Positions 8,733-17,712 of a stretch of DNA of 60,693 nt are shown here, piece by piece (position 1 is the stretch's first letter; each line of letters begins with the position of its first letter). This stretch comes from Gordonia effusa NBRC 100432 (GTDB lineage: Bacteria > Actinomycetota > Actinomycetes > Mycobacteriales > Mycobacteriaceae), in assembly GCF_000241305.1 (NCBI RefSeq), contig NZ_BAEH01000041.1:1-60693 (forward strand), in the 5' to 3' direction. The translations under genes and the position numbers were made by a program. The notes under the pieces were generated by a model, which was given only the letters and a program-made list of their open reading frames with translations, did no database searches and had not been told where the DNA came from.

Positions 8733-9479
8733 ATGAGCAACGGCACCTTGATCCTCATGCGGCACGGCGAAAGCGAATGGAACGCGTCGAATCAGTTCAC
8801 CGGCTGGGTGGACGTCGCGCTGACCGAAAAGGGGAAGGCCGAAGCGGTACGCGGCGGCGAACTACTGGTCGAACATGACCTCCTGCCCGACGTTCTTTAC
8901 ACATCGCTGCTGCGTCGTGCGATCTCCACCGCGCAAATCGCGTTGGATGCCGCTGATCGGCACTGGATCCCCGTCGTGCGCGACTGGCGGCTCAACGAGC
9001 GCCACTACGGTGCCCTCCAGGGACTCAATAAAGCCGAGACCAAGCAGAAATACGGCGATGAACAGTTCATGCTGTGGCGTCGTAGCTACGACACTCCGCC
9101 GCCAGCCATCGATCCGGCTGACGAGTACAGCCAGACCAATGATCCGCGCTACGCGGACCTCCCCGCGGTCCCGCTCACTGAATGCCTCAAAGATGTTGTG
9201 ACACGGCTTATTCCGTACTTCGAGTCCGATATCGCCGCCGATCTGCGCGCGGGTAAGACCGTTCTCATCGCCGCCCACGGCAATTCGTTGCGAGCGTTGG
9301 TGAAATATCTCGACAACATTTCCGACGCCGACATCGCCGAGCTGAACATCCCGACCGGCAACCCCCTGGCGTACAACCTCGACGACAACCTGAAGCCGCT
9401 CAACCCCGGTGGTACATACCTCGACCCCGAGGCCGCAGCGGCCGGGGCAGCGGCGGTTGCCGCGCAGGGCGGCAAATAG
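8733..9479 (+). CDS. gpmA: 2,3-bisphosphoglycerate-dependent phosphoglycerate mutase
   Basis: A glycolytic enzyme interconverting 3- and 2-phosphoglycerate through a phosphohistidine. The motif [10 protein letters not shown] places the catalytic His at residue 11; the family segments [29 protein letters not shown] and [14 protein letters not shown] are all present. Length is 248 residues, typical of dPGM. I start at the ATG at 8733 because the 14 extra upstream codons overlap DUF1361 and precede the conserved N-terminus. It stands before senX3-regX3 as in mycobacteria. Confidence 0.95.
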   Translation: MSNGTLILMRHGESEWNASNQFTGWVDVALTEKGKAEAVRGGELLVEHDLLPDVLYTSLLRRAISTAQIALDAADRHWIPVVRDWRLNERHYGALQGLNKAETKQKYGDEQFMLWRRSYDTPPPAIDPADEYSQTNDPRYADLPAVPLTECLKDVVTRLIPYFESDIAADLRAGKTVLIAAHGNSLRALVKYLDNISDADIAELNIPTGNPLAYNLDDNLKPLNPGGTYLDPEAAAAGAAAVAAQGGK

Positions 9480-9568
9480 CCCCGCGGATCTGGTGGGTGG
9501 CGCATCGGCGATTGGTCTTACTCCATTGACATGGCAGTCGCACTGTGACGCGCGCTACTGTGGAATAC

Positions 9569-9889
9569 ATGGCAGAGATCGGGACTTTGCAGTTCAAACA
9601 TTCGCCAGGTCAAGAACGGTACGAGGCATATCTTCTTGACGAGGACGGCCTGCCGACCGAGCGGGTCGGCTACGTCGACTATGTCGCGGAGGTCGAGCAG
9701 ATCGTATTGACGCACACCGTCGTGCCGGAGCGTTATGCCGGACAAGGCATCGCCGGGCAACTCGTGAAATATGTCCTCGACGACGTGCGTGCGTCGGGTA
9801 AGCGGATCGTCCCGGTGTGTACCTATGTACGGAGTTACATCAAGCGTCATCCCGAATACGCCGACCTAGCCGTCCCCGTCCCGCAATAG
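9569..9889 (+). CDS. Small GNAT-type N-acetyltransferase (Acetyltransf_CG family)
   Basis: A 106-residue compact acetyltransferase-like protein. The acetyl-CoA-binding loop is visible as VVPERYAGQGIAGQLVKYVLDDV, followed by VPVCTYVRSYIKRHPEY, the typical end of this minimal family (YidJ-like). The acceptor is unknown. The ATG at 9569 lies 7 nt after TACTGT (9556-9561), predicting a leaderless mRNA; the in-frame GTG at 9545 would lie upstream of that promoter element. Confidence 0.8.
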   Translation: MAEIGTLQFKHSPGQERYEAYLLDEDGLPTERVGYVDYVAEVEQIVLTHTVVPERYAGQGIAGQLVKYVLDDVRASGKRIVPVCTYVRSYIKRHPEYADLAVPVPQ

Positions 9890-9963
9890 CGGGCGTTGAC
9901 CCGCGCGACCTGGTCAAATAGGTACCAGGATTTCCCTCGCCGGACGTCGAATATGGTCGAACA

Positions 9964-10028
9964 GTTCGTGAACAGTCACCGAACAACGTTGCTCCCGGCG
10001 CGATCTGGCGTTCAACACGTCGTAAGCT
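9964..10028 (+). promoter_or_regulatory. senX3-regX3 promoter with PHO-box-like direct repeat
   Basis: Two contiguous 11-bp units, GTTCGTGAACA (9964-9974) and GTCACCGAACA (9975-9985), have the spacing and core of PhoP/RegX3-type PHO boxes (GTTCACC repeated every 11 bp). A TAAGCT -10 at 10023-10028 lies 6 nt before the senX3 GTG. Autoregulation of senX3-regX3 is known in mycobacteria; its operation here is inferred. The box lies somewhat further upstream of the -10 than in a standard activator position. Confidence 0.55.
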
Positions 10029-10034
10029 GAATTT

Positions 10035-11411
10035 GTGACCGTTGCTTGGGTAATTGCGGCGATCGCACCGGCTTTGTTGTTTGGTGTGTTCATCGGGTGG
10101 GTGGTGTTCGGCCGCTCGCGTGGTGATTCGACACCAGCCGTCGAGGAATTGTCGGCTACTCCGCCTTCCGCGACGTATTCCACCGCTGCCCAAGCACCCG
10201 CGGTAACCCCGAGTACGGCGCTGATCTGCCCCGGCTCGGACGCGATCGTTACCGAGACCCCGGATGGCCGGATGACGCGAGCGGCGATGCTCAATCTCAT
10301 CGTCGCGGAGTCGGAGACGGCCGTCGCCGTGGTCGACGAGTATCGGGATGTGGTGCTGCATAACGACCGTGCGGTCGAACTCGGCCTGGTCAATGATCAT
10401 TTACTCGCCGATGACGTCTGGGAGTACGCCGAGCACGTTGTGCACACCGGTGAGGATGCTCGACTCGAGTTCACGCCTCCGCTGATGAGCGGCGGATTCG
10501 TGGCGACCGGTCGGGCTCCCGGGCGGCCGGTGGAAGCGGTGCGCTGCCTGGTTCGGTTGGTGGAGCAGAACAAAGAACGCTATGCCGTGGTCTACGGCTC
10601 GGATGACTCGGAGAATCTTCGGGTCGAAGCGACGCGACGCGATTTTGTCGCGAATGTGTCGCATGAGCTCAAGACACCGGTCGGTGCGATCGGGCTGCTG
10701 ACCGAAGCGCTGTTGGAGTCGGCGGACGACCCCGAGACGGTTACGCATTTCGGCCGCCGGGTGGGCGCCGAGGCAACGCGGTTGGGCAATATGGTCACCG
10801 AGCTGATCGCCCTGTCGCGACTGCAGGGTGGCGAGACATCGGCTTTCGAATCCGTCGATGTCGACACCCTGATCTCCGATGCCGTCGCCAATGCGCAGAT
10901 CAGCGCCGAGGCCGTGGACATCACACTCTCGGTCGATGAACCGTCCGAACTCAGCGTCGTCGGTGACCGGATGTTGCTGCTCACCGCGCTGAACAATCTG
11001 ATCGCGAATGCGATTGCCTACTCGTCGCAGAAGACCACGGTCTCGGTCAGCCGGCGGGTTACCGTCATCGACGGGCGGCCGGTGGTCGCGATCGCGGTGA
11101 CCGATCGCGGTATCGGCATCGCCCCTGCCGATCAGCAACGCGTCTTCGAACGATTCTTCCGCGTCGACAAGGCGCGCTCGCGCGTCACCGGCGGCACGGG
11201 ACTCGGTCTGGCCATCGTCAAACATGTGGCCGCGAACCACGACGGCACGATCTCGTTGTGGAGTAAACCCGGCACCGGGTCGACATTCACGTTGTCGGTG
11301 CCGCAAGACCTCGCCGGAACTGCCGGCGGCCCGGAAAACTCCGAGACGGAGGCCGACGTCGAACGCCGGTCCGGGGCAACCAACGTACAAACAAAGGAAC
11401 TCACTCGGTGA
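10035..11411 (+). CDS. senX3: Sensor histidine kinase SenX3 (phosphate signalling)
   Basis: The membrane kinase of the phosphate-responsive two-component system, which in mycobacteria acts with the Pst transporter and PhoU. It has one clear N-terminal membrane segment (residues 2-26), a PAS-like region (about 80-190), the H-box FVANVSHELKTPVG with phospho-acceptor His210, and an HATPase domain with N-box NNLIANAIAYSS, G1 DRGIGIAP and G2 GGTGLGLAIVKH. Mycobacterial SenX3 has two N-terminal membrane segments, so this copy looks shorter. The GTG start follows TAAGCT by 6 nt. The 3' end overlaps regX3 by 4 bp. Confidence 0.93.
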   Translation: MTVAWVIAAIAPALLFGVFIGWVVFGRSRGDSTPAVEELSATPPSATYSTAAQAPAVTPSTALICPGSDAIVTETPDGRMTRAAMLNLIVAESETAVAVVDEYRDVVLHNDRAVELGLVNDHLLADDVWEYAEHVVHTGEDARLEFTPPLMSGGFVATGRAPGRPVEAVRCLVRLVEQNKERYAVVYGSDDSENLRVEATRRDFVANVSHELKTPVGAIGLLTEALLESADDPETVTHFGRRVGAEATRLGNMVTELIALSRLQGGETSAFESVDVDTLISDAVANAQISAEAVDITLSVDEPSELSVVGDRMLLLTALNNLIANAIAYSSQKTTVSVSRRVTVIDGRPVVAIAVTDRGIGIAPADQQRVFERFFRVDKARSRVTGGTGLGLAIVKHVAANHDGTISLWSKPGTGSTFTLSVPQDLAGTAGGPENSETEADVERRSGATNVQTKELTR

Positions 11412-12097
11412 CCCACGTTCTGATCGTCGAAGATGAGGAATCATTGGCCGATCCGCTGGCCTTCCTGCTCCGCAAGGAGGGATTTGAAGCAAGCATCGTC
11501 AATGACGGCGCGCAAGCGCTGACCGTCTTCGACCGCGTCAACCCCGACATCGTGCTGCTCGATCTGATGTTGCCGGGAATGTCCGGCACGGAGGTGTGCA
11601 AGGCGTTGCGTCAGCGCTCAGCGGTGCCGGTAATCATGGTGACCGCGCGCGATACCGAAATCGACAAAGTGGTTGGCCTGGAACTCGGCGCCGACGATTA
11701 CGTCACCAAGCCGTATTCGGCCCGGGAGCTGATCGCGCGTATCCGTGCGGTCTTGCGACGCGGCGCCGACGCCGGATTTGAGGATGACCTGACTATCGGA
11801 GTCCTCGACGCCGGCCCGGTCCGGATGGATGTGGAGCGCCATACCGTCGCGGTCCACGGACAGTCGATTACGTTGCCGCTCAAGGAATTTGACCTCCTCG
11901 AATATCTCATGCGCAATGCCGGCCGGGTGCTCACGCGCGGCCAGTTGATCGACCGCGTGTGGGGCGCCGACTACGTCGGCGACACCAAGACGCTCGATGT
12001 GCACGTCAAGCGGCTCCGGTCGAAAATCGAACCCGACCCCGGTAACCCCAAACACCTGGTAACCGTGCGCGGGCTCGGTTACAAACTCGAGGGATAG
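11408..12097 (+). CDS. regX3: Response regulator RegX3 (OmpR/PhoB family)
   Basis: The DNA-binding partner of SenX3, which controls phosphate-starvation genes. The receiver domain shows the acidic pair in VEDEES, phospho-acceptor Asp52 in IVLLDLMLPG, and TA/K switch residues (VMVTARD, VTKPYSA). The C-terminal winged helix ends in KTLDVHVKRLRSKIE and TVRGLGYKLE. It is 229 residues. The GTG start overlaps the senX3 stop (GTGA) and has AAAGGAA upstream. PHO-like boxes in this window, before senX3 and between pit and the LLM gene, are likely targets. Confidence 0.95.
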   Translation: MTHVLIVEDEESLADPLAFLLRKEGFEASIVNDGAQALTVFDRVNPDIVLLDLMLPGMSGTEVCKALRQRSAVPVIMVTARDTEIDKVVGLELGADDYVTKPYSARELIARIRAVLRRGADAGFEDDLTIGVLDAGPVRMDVERHTVAVHGQSITLPLKEFDLLEYLMRNAGRVLTRGQLIDRVWGADYVGDTKTLDVHVKRLRSKIEPDPGNPKHLVTVRGLGYKLEG

Positions 12098-12114
12098 GTC
12101 GCCGGGCGCAGGTC

Positions 12115-12579
12115 TCACAAAGTCTTGCGAAACCACAACTCCGCGTAGGGATTGTCGTTATAGGGGGTGGTCTGCGCATAGCCGGAGGATCGATAGAGCG
12201 CGATGGCCTCGGTCAAGCTCGCGTGGGTGTCGAGCAGAACTGACGTGCGTCCCGACGCGGCGACGTAATCCTCTGCGGCACTGAGTAATCGGCGGGCGAG
12301 GCCGATGCCGCGCGCTCGTGGATCTACCCACATGCGCTTGATCTCGGCGGAGTCGTCGTCGATGAAACGTACCCCCACGATGCCGCGCGCCTCGTCGTCG
12401 ACATGCGCGACGAACAGCATGCCCTGCGGCGGCGTCAGATCGGTTGGCGACACATTCGTGTCGAAGCCGCCCGGAAACCGTTGGCGCAGTTCAGCGATGT
12501 AGGAGGCGAGACATGTGCGGGCGCCGGCGTCGTCGACAGGCCTGGTCTCGACGGTGATAAGCGGGCTGGTCGACGTCAT
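12115..12579 (-). CDS. GNAT-family N-acetyltransferase
   Basis: A 154-residue acetyltransferase. The acetyl-CoA pyrophosphate loop is clear as VDPRARGIGLARRLLSAAEDYV, preceded by the EIKRMWV strand and followed by ALYRSSGYAQTTPYNDNPYAELWFRK, typical of the C-terminus. The substrate is unknown. The gene is convergent with regX3 and its ATG shares one base with the stop of the Cys-rich gene (TAATG), so it is the second gene of that operon. Confidence 0.82.
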   Translation of the reverse strand: MTSTSPLITVETRPVDDAGARTCLASYIAELRQRFPGGFDTNVSPTDLTPPQGMLFVAHVDDEARGIVGVRFIDDDSAEIKRMWVDPRARGIGLARRLLSAAEDYVAASGRTSVLLDTHASLTEAIALYRSSGYAQTTPYNDNPYAELWFRKTL

Positions 12580-13439
12580 TACGTCTCCTCGGTGAGCACT
12601 TCGTATTTACCGTCGACACTCGAATGGCTGCGAGCCGCCGCAGTAGCCGGATGAACCGCTATGAGTCCCAACCCATTTCGGCGACGGCATGCCTGTGCCA
12701 GGACGTCGTAGGCCGGAGCGCCGAGTAGTTCGGTCAGTTCCGGTCCATACGATTCCCAGACCTGTTTGGCTCCGACATGCGCATCCGGTGAACCTGAGCA
12801 GTACCACTTGAGATCATGGCCGCCCTCGCCCCAGCCGCGCCGGTCGTATTCGGTGATCGTCGTCTGTAGGACTTCGGTGCCGTCCGGTCGCTCGACCCAG
12901 GATTGCTCGCGGCGCATCGGAAGTTGCCAGCACACATCGGGTTTCACGGTGAGCGGTTCGATCCCCTTACGCAACGCCATCGAATGCAGTGCGCAGCCCG
13001 CGCCGGCCGCGAAGCCGGGCCGGTTCAGGAATATGCACGCGCCCTTGTGCTTACGCGTTTTCAGGGCTGGTTCGTCGTCCAGCTCGTCCTCGGTGAGGTA
13101 GCCGCGTTTGCCGACCGGGTTTGTGCCGCTGCCCTTTTCGTAGAATTGCCAGTCGTCGGGGGTCAACTGGGCGACACCGTGCGCGAGGCGCTTGCGGTCG
13201 TCTTTGTCGGACAGATACGCGCCGTGACTGCAGCAACCGTCGTCGTCGCGGCCATCGAGGATGCCCTGACAGGCCGGCGTGCCAAAGACGCAGGTCCAGT
13301 GCGAGAGCAGCCAGGTGAGGTCGGCGCGGATCATATGGTCGGCGTTAGCCGGATCGGCGAATTCGTACCACTCTCGCGGAAAGTCGAGGTCGACTTCGGG
13401 AGCGGGCAGGTCAGTAGGGGTATGCGCGGGCGACTGCAC
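12579..13439 (-). CDS. Cysteine-rich conserved protein (Rv0495c-like)
   Basis: A conserved actinobacterial protein without a known reaction. Its cysteines cluster in [46 protein letters not shown] and WYCSGS, suggesting a bound metal or Fe-S cluster like that of YkgJ/DUF3109-type proteins. I place the start at the GTG at 13439, which lies 7 nt after TACCGT (13452-13447, minus strand), the leaderless arrangement common in this window; a GTG at 13445 and a TTG at 13466 are alternatives. It is divergent from ppx, as in mycobacteria, and a GNAT gene follows with a 1-bp overlap. Confidence 0.8.
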   Translation of the reverse strand: MQSPAHTPTDLPAPEVDLDFPREWYEFADPANADHMIRADLTWLLSHWTCVFGTPACQGILDGRDDDGCCSHGAYLSDKDDRKRLAHGVAQLTPDDWQFYEKGSGTNPVGKRGYLTEDELDDEPALKTRKHKGACIFLNRPGFAAGAGCALHSMALRKGIEPLTVKPDVCWQLPMRREQSWVERPDGTEVLQTTITEYDRRGWGEGGHDLKWYCSGSPDAHVGAKQVWESYGPELTELLGAPAYDVLAQACRRRNGLGLIAVHPATAAARSHSSVDGKYEVLTEET

Positions 13440-13538
13440 GTACACAACGGTAGACCGGCTAGCCAAACTCAGCGCGACGGCGGGCCGATTCGTATACCGC
13501 GTTACGCGAGATTGCCATCACGCACTAAGTTCATAGTC

Positions 13539-14501
13539 GTGCGTATTGGAGTGCTCGATGTGGGCAGCAACACGGTACATCTGTTGGTTGTCGACGCTCA
13601 CCGCGGCGGACACCCAACGCCGATGTCCTCAACCAAATCGGTTCTACGGCTGGCCGAGCACATCGATACCAACGGCAGACTCTCCGACGCGGCCGCGAGC
13701 CGCCTGGTGGAATCGGTCGGCGAATTCACGCATATCGCGCGTACATCCGGGTGTGAAGAGGTGACCGCCTTCGCCACGTCGGCGGTACGCGACGCGACCA
13801 ACAGCGGTGCCGTACTGGCCGCGGTCGCCAAAGAAACCGGCGTAGACGTGGAAGTACTCACCGGCACCGACGAAGCGCGGATCACCTCGCTCGCGGTGCG
13901 CCGTTGGTACGGGTGGAGCGCCGGGCGCATCCTGGCCCTCGACATCGGCGGCGGCTCGCTGGAGATGTCGAACGGCGTCGACGAGGAACCCGACGTCGCG
14001 TTGAGCTTGCCGCTGGGCGCTGGACGGCTGACTCGGGAGTGGTTACCCGGTGACCCGCCCGACCGTCGTCGGATCGCGGTGTTGCGTGATTGGCTCGACG
14101 CCGAACTCAAGCCCGCCGCCAAAGAATTAGCCGAGGCCGGTCGCCCCGACCTCGCGGTCGGATCGTCGAAGACCTTCCGCAGCCTCGCCCGGCTGACCGG
14201 TGCGGCTCCGTCGAGTGCTGGCCCGCGGGTGAAACGCCAACTCACCACGAGCGGATTGCGGCAGCTGATCGCGTTTATCTCGCGGATGACCCGGGCCGAT
14301 CGCGCCGACCTGGAAGGTGTCAGCTCCGATCGAGCTGGGCAACTCGTTGCCGGCGCGTTGGTTGCCGAGGCCGCAATGCGCGCTCTTGAAATAGATACAC
14401 TGGAAATCTGTCCATGGGCGCTGCGTGAGGGTGTGATCTTGCGGCGGCTCGATCAACAACCACCGGATCGCCTAGTAGTAGTGAATGGAGACACAGCTTG
14501 A
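13539..14501 (+). CDS. ppx: Exopolyphosphatase, Ppx/GppA family (Rv0496-like)
   Basis: Hydrolyses inorganic polyphosphate or (p)ppGpp; mycobacterial Rv0496 acts on short polyphosphate. The N-terminal LDVGSNTVHLLVVDA is the first phosphate-binding motif of the ASKHA fold, EEVTAFATSAVRDATN the second region, and LALDIGGGSLEM the third. At 320 residues it is the short, two-domain form. The GTG at 13539 starts exactly at the conserved N-terminus and lies 7 nt after TAAGTT (13526-13531). The much longer in-frame extension to 12903 runs antisense through the Cys-rich gene and is not real. Proximity to senX3-regX3 fits phosphate metabolism. Confidence 0.88.
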   Translation: MRIGVLDVGSNTVHLLVVDAHRGGHPTPMSSTKSVLRLAEHIDTNGRLSDAAASRLVESVGEFTHIARTSGCEEVTAFATSAVRDATNSGAVLAAVAKETGVDVEVLTGTDEARITSLAVRRWYGWSAGRILALDIGGGSLEMSNGVDEEPDVALSLPLGAGRLTREWLPGDPPDRRRIAVLRDWLDAELKPAAKELAEAGRPDLAVGSSKTFRSLARLTGAAPSSAGPRVKRQLTTSGLRQLIAFISRMTRADRADLEGVSSDRAGQLVAGALVAEAAMRALEIDTLEICPWALREGVILRRLDQQPPDRLVVVNGDTA

Positions 14502-15955
14502 TGGCGCAGGATCCAGAATCACGACCGATCTCAGTCTCGGAGCTCTTGGCGCGCAGTCGTCGGGAAGCCGGGGACGAGGAGACCACGTCAACGACGTCGG
14601 GGCGAACCGGCTCGGGTCGTCGTCGGGTCGGGCGTGACGGGTCGATTTCGGTCGCCGAAATCACTGGCGAGATCCCCAAGATCACCGGCCCAGAGCCGAC
14701 GAGTTCGCAGCCGCGGTCGTCGTCCCCCTATGTCTCACCTGGTGAATCGGCATTTCCTCGTTCGTCGGCGCCGGCTCCGACGTCGGGGGCCGCGCGTACC
14801 GCCAGCGGTATGCCGCCGGTCCCACCACGCCCGCAGACGTCGAATCCGGCCGACGCCCAGACAGATGTAACGCCGGTCGTCGATTCGCCCGCACTCGATC
14901 TGCCCGCTTCCGAGGTGCCCGCGCCCGCTTCGCCGCAGACCAATTCGCCGCAGGTTGATTCGCCCCAGACGCGAGATTTCAATGCCACCGCGATCACCGG
15001 GATCATTCCGGTTGTCGACGAGAACGCACCCGATGACGACGACCTCGACTTCGAGGCGTACCGCAATTTCGCCGACTACGAGACCGGTGAACCCGCGGCC
15101 ACCGGCAAGAAGGCCAAGCCGGCGAAGGCGAAGTCAGAAAAGCCGAAGAAGGCCAAACGTGGGCTGTTCGGGCGGAAGAAGAAATCCGCCGACACCGAAC
15201 CGGCGGCGGATACACTGGCTGTCGTCGAACCAGAATCCGATGCGTCGAATGATCAGATCCCGGCGATCCGGCCCAGCGTCGCCGCATCGGAGCCGGGTCC
15301 CGCGATCGTGCCGAGCGTTCGACGGTCAGCGCCCGCACCGGTTGATGCCGATGCTGACAGCGGTCCAGCGATTACGCCGCATGTCGTCGCGCGCACGCCG
15401 GTAACCGACCAGCCGAAACAACCCGCGCCATCGACGCCCGAGGCACCTGAGCTGGCGACTGACGACACACAGGAAATCAGTGTCGTGCGCAGCGTGACGC
15501 CGTCGGTGACGCCGGCGATCACCCCGTCGAAGAGTTTCACCGAGCCGGCGATTACCCCATCGTCGGCACCGGCTGAGCCTGAGCCAGAAGAGCCCGCGCA
15601 TAACATTCGCACTTCGCTGCGCAAGGCGATCACCGACGACACCGAAGCCGGTCCGATCCCGGACGAGGCGCCGCTCAACAGCAAACATTCGCCGCTGGTT
15701 CAGTGGCTGTTGCTGATTGGTCAATGCGTCGTCGGGTTGGCCATCGGAGCCGGGTTGTTCTGGGGATTCACCGAGCTGTGGAAGTGGAGCGTAATCTTCG
15801 CGCTGGTGCTGGCCGCGGTTGTGATCTTCGGCATTGTGACGTTGGTACACGTCGTGCGGCGCAGGCATGATCTCGTTAGCACATTGCTCGCGTTGGGTGT
15901 TGGGCTGATCGTGACGATCGGTCCGCTGGTATTGCTGGCATCATCTTCTACGTGA
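14501..15955 (+). CDS. Proline-rich membrane protein with repeated ITG/ITP motifs (Rv0497-like)
   Basis: A 484-residue protein of unknown function. The N-terminus (ISVSELLARSRREAG) and a motif near residue 45 (ISVAEITGEIPKI) resemble mycobacterial Rv0497-type proteins. Residues of about 60-395 are low-complexity, rich in Pro, Ser, Ala and acidic/basic runs, and repeat short phrases such as AITGIIPVV, IPAIRPSV and PAITPS. Two membrane helices lie at the C-terminus (about 408-470). The ATG at 14501 overlaps the ppx stop (TGATG) and has GGAG upstream; the in-frame TTG at 14498 is rejected. Probably a cytoplasmic tail anchored in the membrane by its C-terminal end. Confidence 0.78.
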   Translation: MAQDPESRPISVSELLARSRREAGDEETTSTTSGRTGSGRRRVGRDGSISVAEITGEIPKITGPEPTSSQPRSSSPYVSPGESAFPRSSAPAPTSGAARTASGMPPVPPRPQTSNPADAQTDVTPVVDSPALDLPASEVPAPASPQTNSPQVDSPQTRDFNATAITGIIPVVDENAPDDDDLDFEAYRNFADYETGEPAATGKKAKPAKAKSEKPKKAKRGLFGRKKKSADTEPAADTLAVVEPESDASNDQIPAIRPSVAASEPGPAIVPSVRRSAPAPVDADADSGPAITPHVVARTPVTDQPKQPAPSTPEAPELATDDTQEISVVRSVTPSVTPAITPSKSFTEPAITPSSAPAEPEPEEPAHNIRTSLRKAITDDTEAGPIPDEAPLNSKHSPLVQWLLLIGQCVVGLAIGAGLFWGFTELWKWSVIFALVLAAVVIFGIVTLVHVVRRRHDLVSTLLALGVGLIVTIGPLVLLASSST

Positions 15956-16827
15956 CACCTCGCTCAGAGATCCCCATCGGGCTGTCGACGGCCTCGGTTT
16001 ACCCGCAAAACACCGAAGCCGCCTTTGCCTACGCAGCCGAACTCGGCTACGACGGCGTCGAATTGATGGTGTGGGGCGAGCCGGTCAGTCAAGACATCTC
16101 CCACGTCGAATATCTCTCGCAGCGGTATCAAGTTCCGGTGCTGTCGGTACACGCGCCGTGTCTGCTCATCTCCCAGCGCGTGTGGGGTCGCGACCCGATG
16201 GTGAAATTGGCGAAATCGGTTGCCGCGGCCGAAGATCTGGGCGCGCCGACCGTCGTCGTGCATCCACCGTTTCGATGGCAGCGGAACTACGTCGCGGCCT
16301 TCGACGACCTGGTCGGCGAGCTCGAATCCGACAGCGGTATCGCCGTCGCCGTCGAGAATATGTTTCCGATGCGAGCCGACCGCCTATTCGGGGCGGGGGA
16401 CCGTTCGATCAAGCGGCTCAATGCGCGCGGCGGCGGTCCGGGAGCCAGCGCATCGGCGTTCGGCAAGTCGATCGATCCAACCGACGACGGTTACGACAAC
16501 TACACGCTCGACCTTTCGCATACCGCGACCGCGGGTGCCGACGCCCTCGCGATGCTCGGCCGGATGGCCGACGGCCTGCAGCATCTACATCTGACCGACG
16601 GTCACGGTGCTGCCACCGACGAACACCTCATCCCGGGCGACGGCGGCCAGCCGTGCGTCGAAGTCTGTCGGCGTATCGCCGAAAGTGACTTCGACGGTGC
16701 GGTTGTGCTCGAAGTGACGACGAGTTCGGCCCGGACCAAACCGGAGCGTGCGGAGATGTTGGCACGGTCGTTGGACTTCGCCCGTACACACCTGCGCCGG
16801 GAACCGGCGCCTGGCACGAAAAGGTAG
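15952..16827 (+). CDS. Sugar phosphate isomerase/epimerase-like TIM barrel (Rv0498-like)
   Basis: A 291-residue protein of the xylose isomerase-like TIM-barrel superfamily (AP endonuclease 2 fold). Segments at expected strand ends include GYDGVELMVWG, SVHAPCLL, VVVHPPF, VAVENMFP, TLDLSHTA, HLHLTDGHG and VVLEVTTS; the His, Glu and Asp residues in them match the metal-binding positions of the fold. The reaction is unknown. The GTG start overlaps the preceding TGA (GTGA), so it is coupled to the Rv0497-like gene. Confidence 0.78.
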   Translation: MTPRSEIPIGLSTASVYPQNTEAAFAYAAELGYDGVELMVWGEPVSQDISHVEYLSQRYQVPVLSVHAPCLLISQRVWGRDPMVKLAKSVAAAEDLGAPTVVVHPPFRWQRNYVAAFDDLVGELESDSGIAVAVENMFPMRADRLFGAGDRSIKRLNARGGGPGASASAFGKSIDPTDDGYDNYTLDLSHTATAGADALAMLGRMADGLQHLHLTDGHGAATDEHLIPGDGGQPCVEVCRRIAESDFDGAVVLEVTTSSARTKPERAEMLARSLDFARTHLRREPAPGTKR

Positions 16828-16832
16828 GGCCG

Positions 16833-17663
16833 GTGGCGACGCTGCTGTCTTCGTTACTCGATTTCTCCCGGTTGGACTCCGCTGAAGGCACATCGACCTT
16901 CACCACGACCATCGACGCCGCATTCACTATCGGGCCGAAAGTCCACGGTGGATCATTGCAGATGGTCTCCGCGCGGGCTGCCGCGTTGGCTCTCGTCGAC
17001 GTCATGCCCGACGTCGACGACATCCATCCGCTGGCGGTGACCAGCAACTATCTCAGCGCACCCGACCCCGCCGAGGTCACCTTGGCGACCCGGGTACGGA
17101 AGACCGGCCGAACCGTGTCGGTCATCGACGTCGACGTCGTGCAGAACGATCGGACGATGGTGACCAACTCGGTCGTTCTGGGCCGGCTCGACTCCGGCGA
17201 CACCCATTTCTCGACGCGGACCGGCCTGCACGACCTGCCGGCCGAGCCGCCGGCCGACAGCCTGCACGTTGGCGACACGCCGATGGCCGACATCATGCAC
17301 CTGTCCGCGGCACTCGACGTCGCGCTCGACCGGGAGTCGTTCGCCGCGGTACGCGGTGAGCGGGCCGACCCGGTGTTCCGCGGCTGGGCACGGCCGAAAG
17401 ACGCCGAGCCCGACCTCGATTTCACGACCCTCATCTGCGATATCTCGCCGCCGGTCGTGATGAATCTCGGTTTATTCGGCTGGGCGCCGACGGTGCAACT
17501 GAGCACCTATCTGCGCAGGCATCCCGCGCCGGGCTGGTTGCGGTACCAGTCGTCGTCGACTGAGGTCGGGCGCGGCATGTTCGAAGAGGACCACCTAGTC
17601 ATCGACTCGGCAGGTACGGTCGTCGCACAGTCCCGCCAGCTCGCGCTCATCCCGAATGGCTGA
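16833..17663 (+). CDS. Acyl-CoA thioesterase-like double hotdog protein (Rv0499-like)
   Basis: A 276-residue protein with the TesB-like tandem hotdog organisation: an N-terminal HGGSLQMVSARAA helix segment, then a second domain with DLDFTTLICDISPPV and WLRYQSSSTEVGRGMFEEDHLVIDSAGTVVAQSRQL, typical of acyl-CoA thioesterase C-terminal halves. It probably hydrolyses an acyl-CoA; the chain length is unknown. The GTG start lies 5 bp after the TIM-barrel gene, so the two are likely co-transcribed with the upstream ppx operon. Confidence 0.75.
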   Translation: MATLLSSLLDFSRLDSAEGTSTFTTTIDAAFTIGPKVHGGSLQMVSARAAALALVDVMPDVDDIHPLAVTSNYLSAPDPAEVTLATRVRKTGRTVSVIDVDVVQNDRTMVTNSVVLGRLDSGDTHFSTRTGLHDLPAEPPADSLHVGDTPMADIMHLSAALDVALDRESFAAVRGERADPVFRGWARPKDAEPDLDFTTLICDISPPVVMNLGLFGWAPTVQLSTYLRRHPAPGWLRYQSSSTEVGRGMFEEDHLVIDSAGTVVAQSRQLALIPNG

Positions 17664-17712
17664 GGGCGCCGCCGGGGTACACACGACTTCATTCGCAGTG
17701 AAAGGCTCATCA

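Noticed and set aside
12903..13538. N-terminal extension of the ppx frame
   Set aside because: It runs antisense through the Cys-rich gene; the conserved phosphate-binding motif starts right at the GTG at 13539.
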